Assembly (NCBI GenBank): GCA_900319365.1
Contig: ONOE01000014.1
Span: 1 to 64,000 of the forward strand
Source: an uncultured bacterium
GTDB taxonomy: Bacteria > Cyanobacteriota > Vampirovibrionia > Gastranaerophilales > Gastranaerophilaceae
Length of the DNA: 64,000 nucleotides
Direction: 5' to 3'
Made by a program: the position numbers and the translations under genes. Under the pieces are notes generated by a model. It made no database searches. It worked only from the letters and a program-made list of their open reading frames with translations, and was not told the origin of the DNA. This document shows positions 61,241-64,000 of the stretch, one piece after another (position 1 is the stretch's first letter; every line of letters starts with the position of its first letter).

Positions 61241-61742
61241 TTATTCACCGGGAGCGGTAATTTTTTGCATATTTGCAATGTTATTGTATTTTTGGTCATA
61301 TTACCTTCTTTGAATGCATGTTTGCGGTTTAAGCCTATCAAACCTGCCAATGCAGCCATACCGAGTAATCCTAATAATTTTTGTCTGCCCGTAGTTTTTG
61401 CAAGTTTTGTATAAACTTTTTCATTAAAAGATGCCATTCGCTTTAACACATTTGCGGCGAATTTTTTAACACCTTTATTATTGGCTGTAGCTTCTGCTAT
61501 AAAACCGCCTGCTTCTTTTTGACCTTTAGCGGCTTTTTTTAAGAAGGTGTTTAAACTAGTATTCCATTTAAATGCTTTGCCATAAGTTGCAGCGCCTAAA
61601 CCTGCCATTTCAACCGATGCTCTTACATCGTTTCCGACTCTGTGAGCAGCGCAATCTGCTCTGTTGCCCATTGAACCTTTTTTGAATCCGCAATTGTGCA
61701 CACCAACGGCTGTCTGTCATAACCTGTAATAATGTTTGTCAT
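61241..61742 (-). pseudogene. Small Ala/Gly-rich gene with two frameshifts
   Basis: Reading from an ATG at 61742 with AAAGGAAGG before it gives MTNIITGYDRQPL. One missing base near 61703-61704 then shifts the frame; restoring it gives GVHNCGFKKGSMGNRADCAAH and an Ala/Lys-rich body with a short hydrophobic segment (LLGLLGMAALAGLIGL). A second missing base near 61300-61303 destroys the end; restoring it gives KYDQKYNNIANMQKITAPGE and a stop 17 bp before a strong terminator. The terminator spacing supports the restored end. Two lesions suggest decay, unless both are sequencing errors. Function unknown. Confidence 0.55.
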
Positions 61743-61969
61743 AACCTACTTTTCCTTCCTTTTATATTTGTAACCTGAATTTTTGCTAAATAACCTACTT
61801 ATATATAAAAATTTACAAAAAATCAAATATTTCCAGATGCAAAATACCATGAAGCCCAATAATATCAACAAAGATTTAACTTTACATAACTTTACAAAAG
61901 ACCAAAATTACAACATGTTATTATACTTTTTTATGATAATATTGTTTATATAAATTATAGGAGCGCAAA

Positions 61970-62251
61970 ATGATTACGGTAAAAGATGTAGAGCATGTCG
62001 CAAAACTTGCAAGATTAGCTTTAACGGAAGAAGAAAAAGTTTTATATACAAAACAATTAGGCGACGTTTTAAAATATGTTGATCAGATGAATGAAGTTGA
62101 TACATCTGATGTTAAGCCTATGACACAGGTTATTGATTTTTCAAACGTTATGAGAGAAGACATTCCGGTTCAGGAAATTTCAAAAGAAGCTTTGATGTCA
62201 AATGCACCTGACGAAGAAAACGGATTTTTCAAAGTTCCGAAAATCAACTAG
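61970..62251 (+). CDS. gatC: Asp-tRNA(Asn)/Glu-tRNA(Gln) amidotransferase subunit GatC
   Basis: The 93-aa protein wraps GatA and GatB. Typical features are ITVKDVEHVAKLARLALTEEE (spanning residues 2-22), YVDQMNEVDTSDVKPMTQV near 36-54, MREDIPV near 61 and a C-terminal FFKVPKI. AGGAG ribosome site. gatA and gatB are not adjacent; pyrG follows after a repeat-containing gap. Confidence 0.93.
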   Translation: MITVKDVEHVAKLARLALTEEEKVLYTKQLGDVLKYVDQMNEVDTSDVKPMTQVIDFSNVMREDIPVQEISKEALMSNAPDEENGFFKVPKIN

Positions 62252-62257
62252 AAGTTA

Positions 62258-62406
62258 CTAAGGCACTATGGCACTAGGAGATATCTGCCTTGCGGGCATT
62301 AGAATATTTTAAAATCAAAAATGCGCATATATAATTATTGAGCAAATTTGTACAATAACAGAATTTGAAAACTCATAGTGCAGGAATGCCTTAGTATCTT
62401 AGTATC
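62258..62406. repeat. TACTAAG-type inverted repeat pair
   Basis: ACTAAGGCACTATG at the left end and its reverse-like partner CATAGTGC...GCCTTAGT at the right flank about 100 nt. The right arm, GCCTTAGTATCTTAGTATC (62388-62406), is the exact reverse complement of 19 nt at 27189-27207. Confidence 0.5.
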
Positions 62407-62449
62407 TTTTAAAATAAACTTGTGAATTACAAAATGTAATGGAGAGGTA

Positions 62450-64000
62450 ATGACAAAATATATTTTTATAACGGGCGGAGTTGTAAGTTCCTTGGGCAAA
62501 GGGATAGTTGCAGCTTCCTTAGGTAAATTATTGCGAGCAAGAGGGTTTAGCGTAATCAATCAAAAATTTGATCCTTATATAAATGTTGACCCCGGAACAA
62601 TGAGCCCGTTTCAGCATGGGGAAGTTTTTGTAACAGATGACGGAGCGGAAACGGATTTAGACTTAGGGCATTATGAAAGATTTACCGATACAAATCTGGG
62701 TAAATTTAATAATGTTACTTCAGGAAGTGTTTATCAAAAAGTTATTGAAAAAGAGCGCAGAGGCGATTATTTAGGTGCAACGGTTCAGGTTATTCCGCAT
62801 ATTACAAATGAAATCAAATCAAGAATTGTCGGTGCTACAAAACAATTTAATCCGGATTTCCATATTATAGAAGTCGGCGGAACAATCGGCGATATTGAAT
62901 CTTTGCCTTTTATTGAAGCGATAAGACAATTTAAAGCGGAAATGGGCTATGGCAATGCAATTTCCATTCATTGCACATTACTTCCTTATTTACCGACATC
63001 AGGTGAATTGAAAACAAAACCCTCGCAACACAGCGTTAACGTTTTAAGAAGTTACGGTATCCAACCTGAAATCTTGGTTTGCCGTACTCAAAAACCTATC
63101 CCGAAAACCGAGAGAGAAAAACTTGCGCTTTTCTGTTCAATTTCAAAAGATGCGGTTATTGAATGTCGTGATATGAAATCAATTTACGAAGTTCCGCTTG
63201 CATTGGAAGATCAGGGATTATGCAAAGAAGTTTTGAAAATGCTCGGCGTTAAAGATAAAAAACCCGATTTGAAATCATGGGAAAAGCTTGTCGAAAAGAT
63301 TAAACACCCGACAAAAACAATCACGGTAGGCATTGCAGGCAAATATACCAAACTGTCCGATGCTTATATTTCAGTAGTTGAAGCATTGAAACACGCAGGA
63401 TACGCAGACAGCGCAAAAGTCGAAATAAAATGGATTAACTCAGAGGACTGTGTGGATTATAACAGCTGCAAAAAAGAATTATCAGATATTGATGCGGTTG
63501 TAGTTCCCGGAGGTTTCGGAGTTCGAGGAATTGAGGGCAAACTCAACGTTATAAGATATGCAAGAGAACATAATCTGCCGTTTTTGGGGCTTTGCTTAGG
63601 CTTGCAATGTGCGGTTATCGAATATGCAAGAAATGTTTTAAAACTACCTGATGCAAATTCTAAAGAATTTGACGAAAACCCTGCAAACCCTGTTATAGAT
63701 ATGATGCTTGACCAAAAGCATATTAAAGGTTACGGCGGAACAATGAGGCTCGGAGCTTATGATTGCAAGGTTAAAAAAGGAACGGTTGCATATAAAGCTT
63801 ACGGCAAAGAACATATATCAGAACGCCACAGACACAGATACGAAGTAAATTTTGAATATATAAAACCTTTAGAAAAAGCAGGGCTTGTATTTTCGGGAAT
63901 GTCGCCTGACGGAATGCTTGCAGAAATCATCGAACTCCCGAAACTTGATTGGTTTGTCGCATGCCAGTTCCACCCTGAATTTAAATCAAGACCCGACAGA
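62450..64000 (+). CDS. pyrG: CTP synthase (partial, 3' end beyond window)
   Basis: 517 codons are present of the usual 535-545. It makes CTP from UTP using glutamine. The N-terminal synthetase half starts TKYIFITGGVVSSLGKGI and includes KFDPYINVDPGTMSPFQHGEV near 40-60. The glutaminase half has PGGFGVRGIEGK near 353 and the nucleophile in FLGLCLGLQCAV near 385. GGAGAGG ribosome site. The final catalytic His-Pro-Glu (QFHPEFKS) is just visible near the right edge. Confidence 0.97.
   Translation, partial: MTKYIFITGGVVSSLGKGIVAASLGKLLRARGFSVINQKFDPYINVDPGTMSPFQHGEVFVTDDGAETDLDLGHYERFTDTNLGKFNNVTSGSVYQKVIEKERRGDYLGATVQVIPHITNEIKSRIVGATKQFNPDFHIIEVGGTIGDIESLPFIEAIRQFKAEMGYGNAISIHCTLLPYLPTSGELKTKPSQHSVNVLRSYGIQPEILVCRTQKPIPKTEREKLALFCSISKDAVIECRDMKSIYEVPLALEDQGLCKEVLKMLGVKDKKPDLKSWEKLVEKIKHPTKTITVGIAGKYTKLSDAYISVVEALKHAGYADSAKVEIKWINSEDCVDYNSCKKELSDIDAVVVPGGFGVRGIEGKLNVIRYAREHNLPFLGLCLGLQCAVIEYARNVLKLPDANSKEFDENPANPVIDMMLDQKHIKGYGGTMRLGAYDCKVKKGTVAYKAYGKEHISERHRHRYEVNFEYIKPLEKAGLVFSGMSPDGMLAEIIELPKLDWFVACQFHPEFKSRPDR

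Overview
The window is an AT-rich bacterial chromosome segment. It fits a non-photosynthetic relative of cyanobacteria (Melainabacteria/Vampirovibrionia, most likely the gut order Gastranaerophilales). The reasons are a SigF-like group 3 sigma factor joined to a prepilin peptidase gene, a RecG with an N-terminal extension, a cyanobacterial-type DprA-like protein, a HydG maturase implying fermentative H2 metabolism, no photosynthesis genes, and several tiny proteins carrying an N-terminal NFGARIKI motif. The assignment is by protein resemblance only; no rRNA gene is present to confirm it.

Layout. 0.1-14 kb: DNA repair and housekeeping (pcrA, DprA-like, rlmN, gph, aroF, tyrA, SigF-like/pilD, ruvA, dnaA). 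14.2-15.2 kb: three small lineage-type proteins. 15.3-31 kb: M3 peptidase, MFS exporter, glmU, thrS with a structured leader, pgk, a SNF2 helicase with a structured leader, a repeat-rich spacer, gpmI and a glycosyltransferase. 31-38 kb: a frameshifted HAD gene, XRE regulators, hydG, tRNA-Ser(GCT), an HD protein, tsaC and four small or low-complexity proteins that share a promoter word. 38-50 kb: folD, a CooC-like/MetE-like pair coupled to rplI, recG, ribD, gshB, pgpH and a response regulator. 50-60 kb: rpsH-rplR-rplF in a rearranged order, dnaK, a candidate small RNA, rpsP, and tig-clpP-clpX. 60-64 kb: a decayed higBA module, a DNA methyltransferase scrap, a doubly frameshifted small gene, gatC and the 5' part of pyrG, which runs off the window.

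No complete mobile element, CRISPR array or rRNA operon was seen. The most noteworthy signals are: (1) a set of genes, including dnaA, recG, folD, ribD and rlmN, whose extended -10 box ends 6 nt before the ATG with no Shine-Dalgarno sequence, which predicts leaderless mRNAs; (2) an identical 12-mer promoter word before three small lineage-specific genes, with a near match before a fourth; (3) nested-helix RNA upstream of the SNF2 helicase and a separate orphan promoter-terminator unit upstream of dnaK; (4) a CooC-like ATPase with a CXC metal motif translationally coupled to a MetE-like zinc-site protein and to ribosomal protein L9; (5) a thrS leader hairpin presenting a CGU loop; (6) three genes disabled by single-base lesions.
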